A stretch of 64,000 nt of DNA from Spodoptera frugiperda (lineage: Eukaryota; Arthropoda; Insecta; Lepidoptera; Noctuidae). The notes under the pieces are model-generated. The model did not search any database and was not told the DNA's origin. It saw only the letters and a list, made by a program, of their open reading frames with translations. Made by a program: the position numbers and the translations under genes. The DNA lies in the NCBI RefSeq assembly GCF_023101765.2, contig NC_064218.1, forward strand, positions 5,580,001-5,644,000, given 5' to 3'. Within the stretch, counting starts at the first letter, position 1. Each line of letters opens with the position of its first letter. This document shows positions 1 through 11,621 of this stretch, one piece after another.

Positions 1-1090
1 TATAGATAGATGCTTCGTTTCCAAGTAGCGGTTATTCCACTGTTGGTCGGATGGAAGATTTTTATTTATAAACCTTACATGTTTATTTACTCCAAAGAGT
101 GTATTAAAATAATTTAATCGTGTTCGGAGTATCTAATATGGTAAACAAATTATTGATTTTATATAAGGTGTTCTAAAATTATCTGACACGGCTTTAATAT
201 TAAATGCTGGTTAACCTATAATTGGCGAATGTATAAGTCCAAAACTAATAAGTATTTACTTCACTTAATATTTTTTATACAGAAGCTGTTGGTAAACCTT
301 TATTAATGAATAAAATAAAATAAATATAACTAATTGATTACGAGTTTTTTTTCATCCAAAAGAAATGAATATAAATAATCTCCACGTCAGGTGGCGGGTT
401 GAAGATCGCAGTTCAAAAAGTTCAGGTAATGACGATGGCTGTTACTCAGTCTCTGTCAAATATGTAGTCCTTTAGGTTCTTACGACATTCTCAGCTAGAA
501 CAGAAAATGTATCTAATACCTCATCTATAATTCGAACTTAATTCAATAATATTTTTTGTTCACTTAATAATTCAAACGAAAAAAATCTTTGCTATGCCAC
601 CAAATGACTCATTAATTCGAATTTATCCGCGTCTAACTCTAACTAAAATAATTCAAAGTTGCAAAGAGGAAAGGATAGAAAAGTCTCAGAATTTGCAGAG
701 GTAAGTATAAATTCTGAGGCAAGTTCCAATTTCGGTCAATTTGATATTTCGAACATTCGGTAATTCAAAATATTTTAAGAGTCCCTTGAATTCCGAATTA
801 ACGGGAGTTAACTGTATATCAAAGTAATGTGAATAAGCGGTAAGATCTGAAAATTATGGGGGCGGCCTATGTTCAGCAGCAGACGTCATGTGGCTGAGAT
901 GATGATGATGATCAATAATGAATGTGTGGGGTTAAATATTCATAAAGAAAACTTCAGAACTTGATATAAATAAATATATTTTCTAAATACTCAACCTAGT
1001 TAAGTATTCAGAAACATTTTTATTTACAAACTAAACCTAAAATCATATCACAATTCAGAGTCGACTTTATAATTTGTGTAATTATAAATC
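1..1090. other. AT-rich non-coding stretch with a LINE-tail remnant
   Basis: No exon-like reading frame was seen on either strand. At about 862-922 there is a short segment with the 'cagcag...gacgt...gctgagatgatgatgatgat' form common at the 3' ends of insect non-LTR retrotransposons, ending in an (ATG)n tail. Related tails occur near 26745-26820 and 46968-47035. The rest shows only simple AT-rich sequence. The LINE assignment is by resemblance only. Confidence 0.35.
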
Positions 1091-1205
1091 AATAAACTAC
1101 CGATCGGTAAATTTGCTTACGAGCCGTAGAATTTTGACATAAGCTCCATACAAAATGTGTCAAAATTCTACGGCTCGTAAGCAAATTTACGATCGGTAGT
1201 TTATT
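1091..1205. repeat. Palindromic MITE-like element beside the CSP-1 3' end
   Basis: The left arm (1091-1139) and right arm (about 1158-1205) are inverted copies differing by a single base indel, with a loop of about 18 bases. The arms read AATAAACTACCGATCG outward-in. Such near-perfect hairpins are typical of miniature inverted-repeat elements. The right arm ends only 39 bases downstream of the CSP-1 stop codon on the minus strand and carries the nearest AATAAA there, so part of the element is probably transcribed in the CSP-1 3' UTR. Confidence 0.75.
1200..1205 (-). terminator. Candidate poly(A) signal of CSP-1 (AATAAA)
   Basis: Reading the minus strand past the CSP-1 stop codon (1246-1244), the first AATAAA is at 1205-1200. 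It lies in the outermost bases of the palindromic element at 1091-1205. Cleavage would be expected a further 10-30 bases on, inside that element. The position is right for a poly(A) signal, but no cleavage site can be seen from sequence. Confidence 0.5.
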
Positions 1206-1243
1206 GGAATGCGCCGTGAGTCGATTGAGCAACATTGTATCAC

Positions 1244-2355
1244 TTAAGCCTTGATCTTCTTGAGTTCACTCTCGTACTTGACGGTGTACTTCCTCTCAGG
1301 GTCGTACTTGGCCGTCAGCTCGTTCCAGTACGCCTCCTCGTTGTTGATCAGGTACTCGATCACACGCCGGGTTCCCTTCTTCTGGGTCTCAGTACATTTG
1401 CCACACTCGTTCTCCAGAGCTTCCCTGATGTGTTCTGTAGGAAGGAGATATAGATTAGACTAATTTGTTTATTTATCTGAATAAAAATTAAATAAGTATC
1501 TTTGACCAAAATATCTGAATTACTGCTCTAAATCAGACCAATATTTTAGGGAGTTCCTTATATCCGAGTACAGGTTTGTCGGAAAATATTATAATTTAAT
1601 TATAATATTAAAAGCCAAGCCGTCTTCTAGATTTCCAATAAATCTTTGCCAGATTATCCTGTCACAACTTTCAGAATAAGTCCTTCCATAAAACTTATAA
1701 ATGTAGTTATTGTTCTAGGCAAATGATTTGTAGTACGCATTGACTATGCAAATATAATTACAAACAATAGGATATTCATGCCAACCTAATGATTATGTGA
1801 ATTTATGGAGTAATTAAATCACAAGATTGCTTTGTAAGTAAACAATTAGTCATGTCTAGATGACTGAATATTCATAGCATCACGGACAGTGACAATAGTT
1901 AATTGAGAACAAGATTGGCTACTACTGAGCCTGGTGAGATGACCTCGTCTTAACGCCGGCTTTTAGACACCATTTAAACTTACTCAAATGGTTTAATATT
2001 TTAAAACATACTACCACTAAAATTACAATTGCTTCATACATACATAACCTCACGCTTGTCTCCCATGGGGGTAGGCAGAGATAATGGAACGCCAATAGCT
2101 ACGGTTTTTACACACCGTACTTTGCTTCACACTGCACTTAATGTTGTATATCTCCTACGTACCCTTGAGTTCCTTGGCGTCGGGGGCGCACTTGCCCTGG
2201 TCCAGGGTGCACTTGACGTAGGGCACCAGCAGGCGGCGGTTGGAGAGGATCTCGTCCAGGTTCACGTTGTCGTAGCGGTCGGTGTAGTGGTCATCAGGGC
2301 GCGCCACCACCAGCGCCGCCACAGACAACACGCAGAGTACAAGCATGGACTTCAT
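1244..2355 (-). CDS. Chemosensory protein CSP-1 (OS-D/CSP family), 127 aa
   Basis: Secreted carrier of small hydrophobic ligands; the family acts in sensillar lymph and in other tissues. Coding exons are 2355-2163 and 1434-1244 (193 + 191 bases), joined in phase 1 (AAG G|GTACGT ... CTACAG|AA CAC). This is the usual CSP intron position, one base after the KELK lysine. Residues 1-18 form a signal peptide, followed by YTDRYDNVNLDEIL. Cysteines at 49, 56, 75 and 78 give the diagnostic C-X6-C-X18-C-X2-C pattern for two small disulphide loops. The tail contains YWNELTAKYDPERKYTVKYE, typical of the family. The start is the MKSMLVL methionine, which directly follows a 5' UTR splice acceptor (CTCAG|CATCAAT ATG, acceptor at 2363); the frame is open further upstream but would lack a signal peptide. 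CSP-2 is its closest relative here and has the same structure. The donor GTACGT is slightly off consensus. Confidence 0.95.
2036..2120. repeat. SINE tail fragment in the CSP-1 intron
   Basis: The segment 'cccatgggggtaggcagaga' and its flanks match the 3' part of the tRNA-headed SINE seen whole at 38620-38920 (there 'ccccgaaggggtaggcagag'), same orientation. It lies in the coding intron of CSP-1 (1435-2162), about 45 bases from the exon. Confidence 0.4.
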
Positions 2356-2719
2356 ATTGATGCTGAGGGGAAGAATTAAAACAAAATTAACATTATCCTT
2401 AGAAAAAAATATTAGTTGGAACATATTTTATATTGTGACATCACGCGTCTTTGGATCATAATTAAATTAACTAAAAATAAAACATTTGAATACTATATTA
2501 CAATAAACTATTATAATTTTTTAAAAGTATTTAATAAATAGACACAAATTTTAAAAAAACTAAAAATTAGTTATTTTACCATGCACTATCCAAAAGAAAA
2601 ATATAATATAGAAAAATCCAACGAGAACGAGAACTAATACCACTAATATTTTATATCTATTTAAATTTTATTTTATTTAAACTTTTATTCTAATATCAAC
2701 AGACGTTAATTTGCATTAC

Positions 2720-2798
2720 CTGTTTGTGTGAGAGGTTTGTAGTGTGGAGAGATTGAGTGCGGTCTACAGTAGGCTGCGCCGCTGCGTGCACTTATATA
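2720..2798 (-). promoter_or_regulatory. CSP-1 TATA box and non-coding first exon
   Basis: On the minus strand TATATAAG lies at 2798-2791. About 30 bases downstream a short untranslated exon would begin (near 2766) and end at 2720 with the donor AACAG|GTAATG. The acceptor for the next exon is CCCCTCAG at 2363, seven bases before the start codon. CSP-2 and CSP-3 have the same plan: TATA box, short leader exon, intron, start codon within a few bases of the acceptor. The transcription start is estimated, not shown. Confidence 0.65.
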
Positions 2799-3289
2799 CC
2801 AATAAACAAGTAACGCAAAAACTCCCGACGAATGCTGCGTATGACTAAATATATTCATATCTTTAGTGTTTTCACTTGATGTGACTGACTATGTAATTGA
2901 TATTATCTGGGGGCACGGGAGTGCCCCCGCCAAGTCGAGCAAAAAAAAAGCGGCACGGCCGTACCATCCTTTTCTCGAAGCAATTCGGGCCTTTTTCGAC
3001 CCCCTATAATTCGGTTGTGGATAAAGCAAGAAACCTGAATCTTCAGTAACTAATCCGGCATTGTATAAACACGGAATATTTAAAATTTCAGTCAATTTGA
3101 ACCAGTAGTTTAAGAATGACAACTTGTTAAAGTTTCTAAATTTTGTCACTCACTGACTCACCGATCATCAAAAGTCCAAGGCACTTCTAGCAGACTTAGA
3201 AGCTTCATATTTGGAATACATATAGAGTTTAGTGTCTTAATCATGGGAAAACTTAAATATTTTGTAATTTCGGTCCAGTTTTCCAAATA
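2799..3289. other. Intergenic DNA with a GC-rich repeat-like patch
   Basis: At about 2908-3012 there is a GC-rich patch ('ggggcacgggagtgcccccg', then a run of A and 'ggcacggccgtaccatcctt') inside AT-rich DNA. It resembles mobile-element debris common in moth genomes. The 86-codon frame that crosses it on the minus strand has no recognisable domain and is not called. Nothing else is visible. Confidence 0.3.
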
Positions 3290-3361
3290 CACCAACTGCA
3301 TCAATAACTTTGTAATCCCATATAAATATATGGGATTACAAAGTTATTTATGCAGTTGGTG
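3290..3361. repeat. Short hairpin repeat
   Basis: Two inverted arms of about 34 bases (ACCAACTGCATCAATAACTT... and its complement ...AAGTTATTTATGCAGTTGGT) meet at TATAAATATA with almost no loop and one mismatch. It lies 40 bases left of the larger perfect hairpin at 3404-3959 and may be a separate small insertion. Confidence 0.6.
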
Positions 3362-3403
3362 GTTGGTGGTGGTTATAAATTTAACTCTACAAAAAGAAGT
3401 GAG

Positions 3404-3959
3404 ATCCCATCAAAAACATCCTGTAAAAAACCCAAGTCTCGCAGCTCAGTCTTTCTACCGTCAAAAGTTGTGAGATCCATGTAATACCAAGTCGGTTAAT
3501 CTATTTAGTGTCTACTTGAAGGACCTTCTGTCTTAAGTTATTACATAAGTTATTATCATGCCAATATTAAAAATATTTAACGTTTTAAACAAATAGATCG
3601 ACTTGGACATCGCATGAAAACAAAATGAATATTACAATATTATATTAGATTCTTTAGTCTCTCGCGCCTCACGCGATTGAAACTCTCGTTCCTGTTGGTC
3701 GCTGGCCCGTCGTGCTGTGTAGTGTGATACATACTAATAATCAAATCAAGCGATGTCCAAGTCGATCTATTTGTTTAAAACGTTAAATATTTTTAATATT
3801 GGCATGATAATAACTTATGTAATAACTTAAGACAGAAGGTCCTTCAAGTAGACACTAAATAGATTAACCGACTTGGTATTACATGGATCTCACAACTTTT
3901 GACGGTAGAAAGACTGAGCTGCGAGACTTGGGTTTTTTACAGGATGTTTTTGATGGGAT
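3404..3959. mobile_element. MITE-like element with 209-bp perfect inverted repeats
   Basis: Positions 3404-3612 and 3751-3959 are exact reverse complements over all 209 bases by eye, around a 138-base centre. The ends read ATCCCATCAAAAACATCC. No open frame long enough for a transposase exists inside, so it is non-autonomous. The target duplication is unclear (gag on the left, taa on the right). Perfect arms suggest recent insertion or arm homogenisation. Confidence 0.8.
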
Positions 3960-4138
3960 TAAGTAATATTTGGATGGTTGGTATTAATTGTTTATATTTT
4001 TTCCTAATTTAAAGAAAGCTCGCTTTACTGTTCGACAATTTGAACTAACTTATAACTTGCTGATTACGTCTATGCGTTTAGTGTAGGTAAAAATAATTGT
4101 CTTAATTTTTTTCCATCATATACTAAGATGCTGTAAAG

Positions 4139-4400
4139 ATATTCATTGGTACATAGCTTAGCACTGGTGGAAACGGACTCAACAAAGCTATGTTTTTTAT
4201 ATGGTAAGATGACTGCTATGGATACATGCTATGGATGTGTGCTATGGATACCTTCCCCACTATCGATACATCGAATACTCGACCTGCGCATCTTCTCACA
4301 CAGCTACATAGCTTAGTAACAGTGGAAACGGTCACATAGTTTCACAGCTTAACAATTACATCTTCGTAGCATAGCTACACATCACATTTCCACTGGAAAA
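4139..4400 (+). repeat. Interspersed repeat family C, copy 1
   Basis: Begins near 'cattggtacatagcttagca' and continues through 'actatcgatacatcgaatac' to 'catttccactgg'. The same blocks in the same order occur at 20725-21070 (plus), 23069-23340 (minus), 47335-47495 (minus) and 60485-60695 (minus). No coding capacity. The two ends share short inverted matches (AGTGGAAA/TTTCCACT), suggesting a DNA transposon derivative; the superfamily is unknown. Confidence 0.65.
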
Positions 4401-4944
4401 TCAACCTTAGACAATAATGGACTTAATAGAGTAGACAGAGATATTCTCGGCACTAGTTTTGTATGTTATAGAAATACAGGAAATAATGAGTTTTGTTAAA
4501 TTATAAGTTCAATGCCAGAGTCTGAAAATGTTATTTATTTTGTTGCGATAAGATTAATTAAAATAATACAAAATTCAAGTTAAATAATAAAAATACTTTA
4601 AAGCCTGCATTTTTTTAAACTTGTGAGTTAGAAGGTCACGTTTTGGTTTGTGGTGACGTCAATGCATGTTGACGTCAAGGGTCGGCTAGCGTCTATCCCA
4701 TTTAATATAATTCCATATTATCAAATAATATAAAATTATATTAATATAATTTACTTAATGTCATTACACAGCATGATTGACACAGTAGGTATAAGAAGGT
4801 GGCGGATTCTATTTCAGCGTTGATCAAAGGTTCTGATGAAGTTATGTAATGATAAATATTGAAAAAATTGTTGACTCCACGCGCTTTAGACGGAGCCATA
4901 TTCAAAACATTTAAGAAACCCATATATTATTTTTCAAACTAGGT

Positions 4945-5015
4945 AGGTAACCGAACGTGAGACCTTTTGCGTAACAGTCGCACTCTTAACCACACGACCA
5001 ACGACACATCAATAT
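4945..5015 (-). repeat. tRNA-like SINE head fragment
   Basis: The complement contains 'GTTGGTCGTGTGGTTAAGAG' followed by '...GGTCTCACGTTCGGTT', resembling the A-box and B-box arrangement of a tRNA-derived SINE. It does not fold into a complete tRNA with acceptor stem and CCA-compatible end, so it is a degraded retroposon head, not a tRNA gene. Confidence 0.4.
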
Positions 5016-6248
5016 ATTTTATGCCATTTCGGTAAGTAGCAATGCTGCCAGGCCTTTTTTCGACGCCTTAGTCTTTTAGCTTTTATTTCTTTTAAGGTAT
5101 TTTTACGTTGTAAATATTTAGTTATAGTTTTTATTATTATTTAGTTAATATGATTTCTTTACTAATTAGTGTAGTTTGTAATACATAAGTGGAATTGCTT
5201 TTTTAAATGTGTTAACTTTATTACCGTTACCTACTATTGCTTCACTCGATTTGCGAAATAGGACACTCATCCATTTTTATAGTTTTATTATTACTCATAA
5301 TTTTCCATACACTATAAAAAATGACAACATCCTACTCTATAAATGTCGTATTGTTGACACTTCGTTGTTTAGGTACTCAAGGTGGATTAGTAATCATGTT
5401 ATGGCTTGTATGTTCCTGATTTCCTTAAGATGTTTTCCTTCGCCATACATTTGAGGCAAAAACACAATGTAGGTTATAGGAAAACGGTCGAATTTAGAAA
5501 CTTCGGGTGATTCACTAATTCGCCCCACATGCCTACGGCCCATTTGGGACAACTTGCAGAAAATTAAAATAAATTAAAAAAAAATTAAATTGTGCAACTC
5601 GCCCCACTTACTTTCAAATTAAGAAAAGTACAAATAGTAGCATCTTTCCATCTTTTTAAAGTTGGTTAAAAAGTTAATAATAATAATTAAATAATAATAA
5701 TTTACTTGATGGGTCTGATGGCCTGATACATATTTAAAAAAATATTTTCAATAATACGTAGTCACCATGATACATAGTCTATGTATAATATAATAAATGA
5801 ATCGCTAAATATGTTGCTAAGCGCTAATCCGAATAACAGCTGAGCCCATAAATCTTATGAGAAGGTTGTTACGTAAGAAAATAAAACAAAAAGGCGCAGA
5901 AAATTTTCCAAGGCGAAACAAAGTTTGTGGGGTCCGCTAGTTATGTATATTAAAAAGAACCTACAATATTTTTGAAAATACTTTATATTAATTACTTCTT
6001 AATAAAATATTCTTTCAAACCATTTACATAATTTCGATCCAAATACCTTAGTCCTTATTACCTTTAGTCCTATTTATAGATTAAAAGTGCGTCAAGTTCC
6101 GCCATTAAATGGTTTCGATGCTACCTGCAGTAGACAGGTACTTAAATTAGCTTATTTCAAACGAGAGGTCATTGCCCTACTAATTCAATAAATTTGGATG
6201 AAAATTATTTGCATACACTGATATCACTTTTATAGAGTAGGGTGGACA

Positions 6249-6372
6249 TAACCGGAACTGCGAAGCGGGTGTACCTAGAAAAGCAAGAGTAGCAACGGAG
6301 TGGTTTTTAGTCAGTAAGAGAAGTCATTGGATGATTCCTCCCCCCTCCCTCTAAAAAGGGTATACATAACGA
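6249..6372 (+). repeat. SINE-like repeat family A, copy 1 (degraded)
   Basis: Contains 'gagtagcaacggagtggttt' then 'ttagtcagtaagag', 'agtcattggatgat' and a C/T-rich, A-rich end. This is a shortened member of the family best seen at 16488-16665 and 42660-42860. No coding potential. Confidence 0.55.
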
Positions 6373-6752
6373 GTGAAAATTGATAAGAATAACACTTTAT
6401 TAATTTTGCTAACAATTTTAACATAAATTTTCATACAACAAACGCTATCAAAAAAAACAAAAATCCCAAAAATAAATGGATTACAATGAGTCAGTGACTG
6501 GTCAAATAACGGGTTTAGGATTGCTCATTGGTCTATTTATATTATATTATTTACTACCTCACTTATGACAAATGTGTCAAAAATCCTAATAAAATTCATA
6601 TGTATAAAGAACTAGTTTTTTCCTCTATAGTTTCCTTAAAGGCATAATAGTAAGGTCAATGTTTGACAAAAAGTGTACTTCCCATTACAAAACAGACAAA
6701 TAGCGACAAGTTCATTGCGGAGTTGATTTACTCCTTACAAAGATTCATATTT

Positions 6753-6810
6753 ACACGGTACTAGTACCGTGTAGTAGTACTATTATCTTGTAGTACTAGT
6801 ACTACAAGAT
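6753..6810. repeat. Two adjacent perfect palindromes
   Basis: 6753-6772 (ACACGGTACTAGTACCGTGT) is a perfect 20-base palindrome, and 6785-6810 is a perfect 26-base palindrome centred on the same ACTAGT core (TTGTAGTACTAGTACTACAA inside). Twelve bases separate them. No loop is present in either. Confidence 0.8.
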
Positions 6811-8230
6811 TTTCTCAAGTACGTAAAAAGTAGTTTTGGTACTTGAACATTAAATACTACTATTTTGTACTTCACCAATTAAAACAATTACATCTAATAG
6901 TTAATTACGATAAATCACGACAACCCCGCCTTGATTCTGTTATGGATCAGGCTATCACTATTACCTTTAGTCGACGTCATTATAAAAGTGCTTCTTTCAC
7001 GTTTTCTATAATGACGTCACGACATGTATTAAATAGTATCTATGCAAGTTCATATGATAAAGCTAAAGAGATGAAAACTATGGATGTCATTCAATTTCAG
7101 TATTATTGTTTTGTCCACAGTAAAAAGATCGGAGATATTAAAGTAAATTAGGGAATAAGAACTAGATTATTACGTGTAAATGTAGGTTTAGAATATCTTT
7201 ACATACTGAGAAACAGTATAGATAAGTATCTATATATACTTTGTGTTTTAAACTACCTAGTTTTTTTCCTAAACTTTACGGCAGTTATAACCATGTTTGT
7301 GTAATTTATGGAGGTTATGTCAAGTTTTTCTTAAAATAAAACAGTCCAATACTTATTAAGATCAAATGAATTAACTAAAACCGTGTTTATTTTTAGTAAA
7401 TACCGGAGCTAAGAATGTGTAGCTATGTTGTATAAGTTATCATACTTTATTTAATTTGATTCATTTATTTATTTATTACACTTGTTTATTACATTTTTAA
7501 ATTAAATATGAAATTTTAAAAAATAACATTTAGAAATGTAAAAAGCAGTAGCCCACCAGTAACGGGAGAAATCCTCTCAAGAGAAAGGAATTTCCGGACA
7601 ATACGCGCTGTGTCCAGAAGTACTGCCTTCTGCATCAGGCTCTTGATCCAACCGTCTAACGTTAACCTACTTAGGTGTTGGTCGAGGCTTTTGGCCATTG
7701 GCAGATACGAGATATAATTTGGTTTATTGTTACCTTGTTATTCTTTAAGTTAGTAGCACGATTACTGTGACACATTTTGAATCCTCTTTCTAGCAAATTG
7801 ATTTATTGATATTTGGAATATAAGCAGCTGATATTTATACATATGAGAGGTGATTCTTCGAAAAAATTTTGGAAAAACACTCAAATGACCGGAAAAATGT
7901 CCTTGACTCAACATTTATCTAGTTCACAGAACAATATTAGTCTATTAGCAATTCTGAATAAATATTTCACATTAGTTTATACCTAGAACTACCTACATGG
8001 AGGTGTTTAATTGCTTATATTGTTGTGTACTCTTAAACGATTCCGTGGAAGTAAAGTTTAATGTGGAAATATCCTTGTTGACTAAACAAATCTTACATCA
8101 CACTGTATTGACGCCAATAACAAAGTCTATTCTAACACAATGCTCGTGTTTATATGCGAAATCATGACTCATTCCGTTTACCATCATGATTATGGATAAC
8201 TAGCTGGATAGAAGTATCCTATCACCCAAG

Positions 8231-8400
8231 TCAGCAGTCAGTTAGGGATTTTGATAAAACTTTATATTCAGACTTGGTATGATGTCTGTATACCAAATTT
8301 CATCAAAATCCGTTTCCAATTTTCATCCTGATTGACGGACAAATATCCAAACATCAAAACAAACAAACTTTCATATTTATAATTATTATAGTTAGATATA
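8231..8400. repeat. RTE-like LINE tail fragment
   Basis: Contains 'taccaaatttcatcaaaatc' 'cgtttccaattttcatcctg' 'attgacggacaaat', matching the general 'ttcatcaaaatcggtccagt' tail seen at 26085-26165 and at 61940-61970 in the window. These are typical of moth retrotransposon or Helitron sequences. Only the family resemblance is claimed. Confidence 0.4.
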
Positions 8401-9137
8401 GTGTGTCATGGTGTGATTAAGATGCATTCGCTAAAAACCATTAAATAATTAAGTTGTATCAGTTGATTTTTGTTTCTTACAGGGATGTTACAACACATGT
8501 TCCGATGTAGGGACCGCAATTAGGCAAATATATAGTGTAGAATTTTATTCTCTTTAGCAATGTTACCAGTGACGGATGGGTGTGAAGTTCTGAAGATCGA
8601 ACTCAGTTGCGTGCTTTTGGAGAAGTCTTTATCTATTAGTAGACAGAAAAGGGCTGATAAGAATGTATTTTCATTTTATGGTAGGATTTTTGTATCTGGA
8701 GTTAGGAACCTAGATAGTGATATAGCCTATACAAACATGTTTTCCCTTTGGTTATGGGTTAAAGGCTAGTTATAAAATAAAAATACAGGCGCTCGATTAA
8801 TTACCAATAATTTATTTATTGCACTATACTACAATTTACTTTAATTCACAAGCCTTGAAATTCAGATATGACAACTTTGATTACGTTTAGTAACTTTAAT
8901 GAATAAAACTATTCACTAAAGTAGCAAAACAAAACAAAGAAGTTACAGAGTGTCTGTTAAAGTGTAAAGCAACGACAACACTGACAATTATCAAAAAGAG
9001 GTTTAATATAAGTTGGCTTGAATACACAGTAATTACGTCATCATTGTTTTACGAAGTCTAATTTGTATTTTGTATTCACTTAATCGAAAAAAGTTAAGCT
9101 AATCTATTACTATTTAATCCTTATTCTATAGAATAAT

Positions 9138-10352
9138 TTATTGTTTCAGTTTTTTGAGTTCCAGTTCGTATTTGACGGTGTATTTGGACTGAGGGTCGTA
9201 TTTGGCCTTGAGGCGGTTCCAGGACTCCTCTTCGTTGTTGATGAGGTGGCCCAAGACCCTGCGGGTACCACTGCGCTGAGCATCGGTACACTTGGCACAG
9301 TTCTGTTCTAAAGCTTCCCTGATGTGAGCTGGAAAAGAAAGAAATATGCTGTAGAATATTTTGAAGACATAATAGTCATCATAGTTTTTAAACTAACATG
9401 GTCACTAACACTATTATTAGAACTTATGACGGGATATTTACGTTAACCAAGCTAGTTAGGCAAGTTAATCCGTGATCATGGCGCTTGCAACAGTGCCGAA
9501 ACATCGGAAACTCGCTAAAGTGAATAAACATGGTAAATATCCCGTCATAAGTTCTAATAATAGTCGTCATAGTTTCGTCTGCGTCGAAGGATTAATATTG
9601 TGTCTCTTGTCCGGACTTAAACATTAGTATTTTTGTTGGTCCAAAACAACGTTATAGGTACAAAACTTATCATTAAATTCTGTTAAATATTTGTTTGAAA
9701 AATAAATGTTTTGATCCATTTTACACAATAAAAATCTTGTTTTTATTTTTGTACATTATTTAAAATGAGTTTTAAGCAGATACCGGTTTCTACCTTTTCC
9801 TATATTATTTATATTGGTATACGATTTAATAATAAATATTAAGATTATGTGATATATAAACTGGTTGTTTTAAATGTTAAATGTTCAGAGAAACATAAAC
9901 AAAAGTGCTTTATATTATTCAAACAACTATACCTAGTAGTTTCATGACCAAGGGCCTGTTTCACAAAGTCTGGATTAAGCCACTATGCTCTACTGCATGT
10001 ACCAATGATTATAAGTGATTTGCCACATAATTTATATATTTATTCATAACATTTTCAAATACTAATAGCGCTAAGGGTACTTCTATATGAGCTAGGGCTG
10101 TAAAAGATTCATTTTAACAGCCTCACTCATTTAAATAAATATACAAAACTACTTACATTTCAGTTCCTTGCCATCAGCAGTGCACTTGCCCTCTTCGAGG
10201 ATGCACTTAATGTAAGGAGTCAGGAGACGACGGTTTCCGAGGATCTCATCCAGGTTGACATTGTCGTACCTATCGGTGTAAGTGCTGCCATTTGGCTTGG
10301 CCAGAGCCACTGCAGCCAGACCGAACAAACACAGAACTATGAAGGACTTCAT
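9138..10352 (-). CDS. Chemosensory protein CSP-2 (OS-D/CSP family), 128 aa
   Basis: Secreted small-ligand carrier. Coding exons are 10352-10157 and 9328-9138 (196 + 191 bases), phase 1 junction (AAA T|GTAAGT ... TTTCCAG|CT CAC), the canonical CSP intron. A signal peptide covers residues 1-18 (MKSFIVLCLFGLAAVALA). YTDRYDNVNLDEIL follows, then cysteines at 50, 57, 76 and 79 (C-X6-C-X18-C-X2-C). The C-terminal part has SWNRLKAKYDPQSKYTVKYE. The start codon lies one base after a 5' UTR acceptor (TGTTACAG|A ATG). It is the tandem neighbour of CSP-1, about 7 kb away, and shares the second-exon length exactly; the pair is probably a tandem duplication. The coding intron (9329-10156) contains a hairpin transposon at 9385-9565. 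No close canonical AATAAA follows; AATAAG lies just after the stop. Confidence 0.95.
9385..9565. mobile_element. MITE-like element family D, copy 1 (in CSP-2 intron)
   Basis: The ends carry 'ctaataatagt'-type inverted repeats: 'actattattagaacttatga' 'cgggatattta' on the left and its complement 'taaatatcccgtcataagtt' on the right. The centre includes 'tgatcatggcgcttgcaaca' 'gtgccgaaacatcggaaact', found again at 30725-30765. Copies lie at 21861-22005 and 30605-30850. No transposase frame. Confidence 0.7.
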
Positions 10353-11621
10353 TCTGTAACAAATAAATAAAACTTTTAACAAGAATATAAGGGCTAGTAA
10401 AGTATACTACTATATATAATGTGGCAGTATTTAAGAAATATTACGATAGTTTTAAATGGAGTTGAATTGGTCTGCTTGGTTCTAAATAGACTGACTCTCA
10501 ATAAAATTCGTCTCAATTGTAAAGTAAGAACTATTGGCTTTGAAATGATATAAGGAAAATGGCCTCTAATCACGCAATGTTATGGTTTCTAATACAATAG
10601 TAAAGTTAAGATTAACATTGTATAAAAAAACTAGTAAATACTTCTTGTAATAATGCTGTATTTTGCTGAGTCATTATTGAATACAGAGCTATTATTTAAT
10701 GCAATTATTCAATTTTAATATTTTTTATAACTTATTACTCCCCAATAAAGTTGAAAAAATTATCCAAATCGATACAGCCGATTGGAAGATTCGTGCGTAT
10801 AAATAACATTTAGACGAATAATATAATTAAACAATTACATAGGTACATCGAAGAAATTGTATTTTTCTTTGTATACCAGTTTTATATAAATATAAGATAA
10901 ATAATAGTAAAACCGGTGAGGAAGCCGGTGTTCTCAGTCGGATAGTCTTCATTATTCATGTACACCTTGACCGCTTAAATGACAATGACCCGCACGCAAA
11001 TGGTAATCTTATCCTTGTCGCACAAAATCATATTTATAATATATAAGTAAATTGAAAAACTCATAAAACCATAATTTCGCAATAAGTCTATTCAAATTAT
11101 GAGTATTTACAAGTTGGATTACAATTAGACAATAAAAAATGGATATCCAAAACGTTTGTACATATAAAACTAAATCAAATAGTTATTTTTTACTGCTAAG
11201 ACAAGGGAAACGTAGAATTAAAAATTGACATATTCAGATCGGCAAGAAATAAAAATTAATCATAAGAAATGAATATTGGACGCACTTTAACTCCCAAACG
11301 ATTGCTTGTTGAATTTGTATATAATCTACATACCCTTTGATTACAAAGGGATAAAGATATAGGTGAACTTATATGTAGCACCTACTCTTGCCTATTTATA
11401 ACAAATTCAATATAATAAACTGACAACAGACAAATCGTATCGAGAAACAATAAGTGAAATGTTGTTAAAGTTTTGTATCCAACCATTTCACCCCTTGTTA
11501 TGGAAGGGCCTTAAAATATATAAATATACTATTATTTTAGTATAATAAATATTTTACTTCGAGATATTTTTCAATATACAAAATCTTGTGCAAAACGAGA
11601 ATATTATATGAACTGACCTAC

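Larger units (their letters stand above)
4401..9137. other. Gene-free spacer between CSP-1 and CSP-2
   Basis: Apart from the repeats listed separately (4945-5015, 6249-6372, 6753-6810, 8231-8400), the spacer is AT-rich and holds no frame with exon-like composition plus splice sites. Frames of 60-102 codons occur at 5209, 6843, 7516 and 8560 but lack recognisable domains, and their amino-acid make-up is that of translated AT-rich noise. Near 8808-8821 overlapping AATAAA motifs on the minus strand could serve a long CSP-2 3' UTR. Confidence 0.4.
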
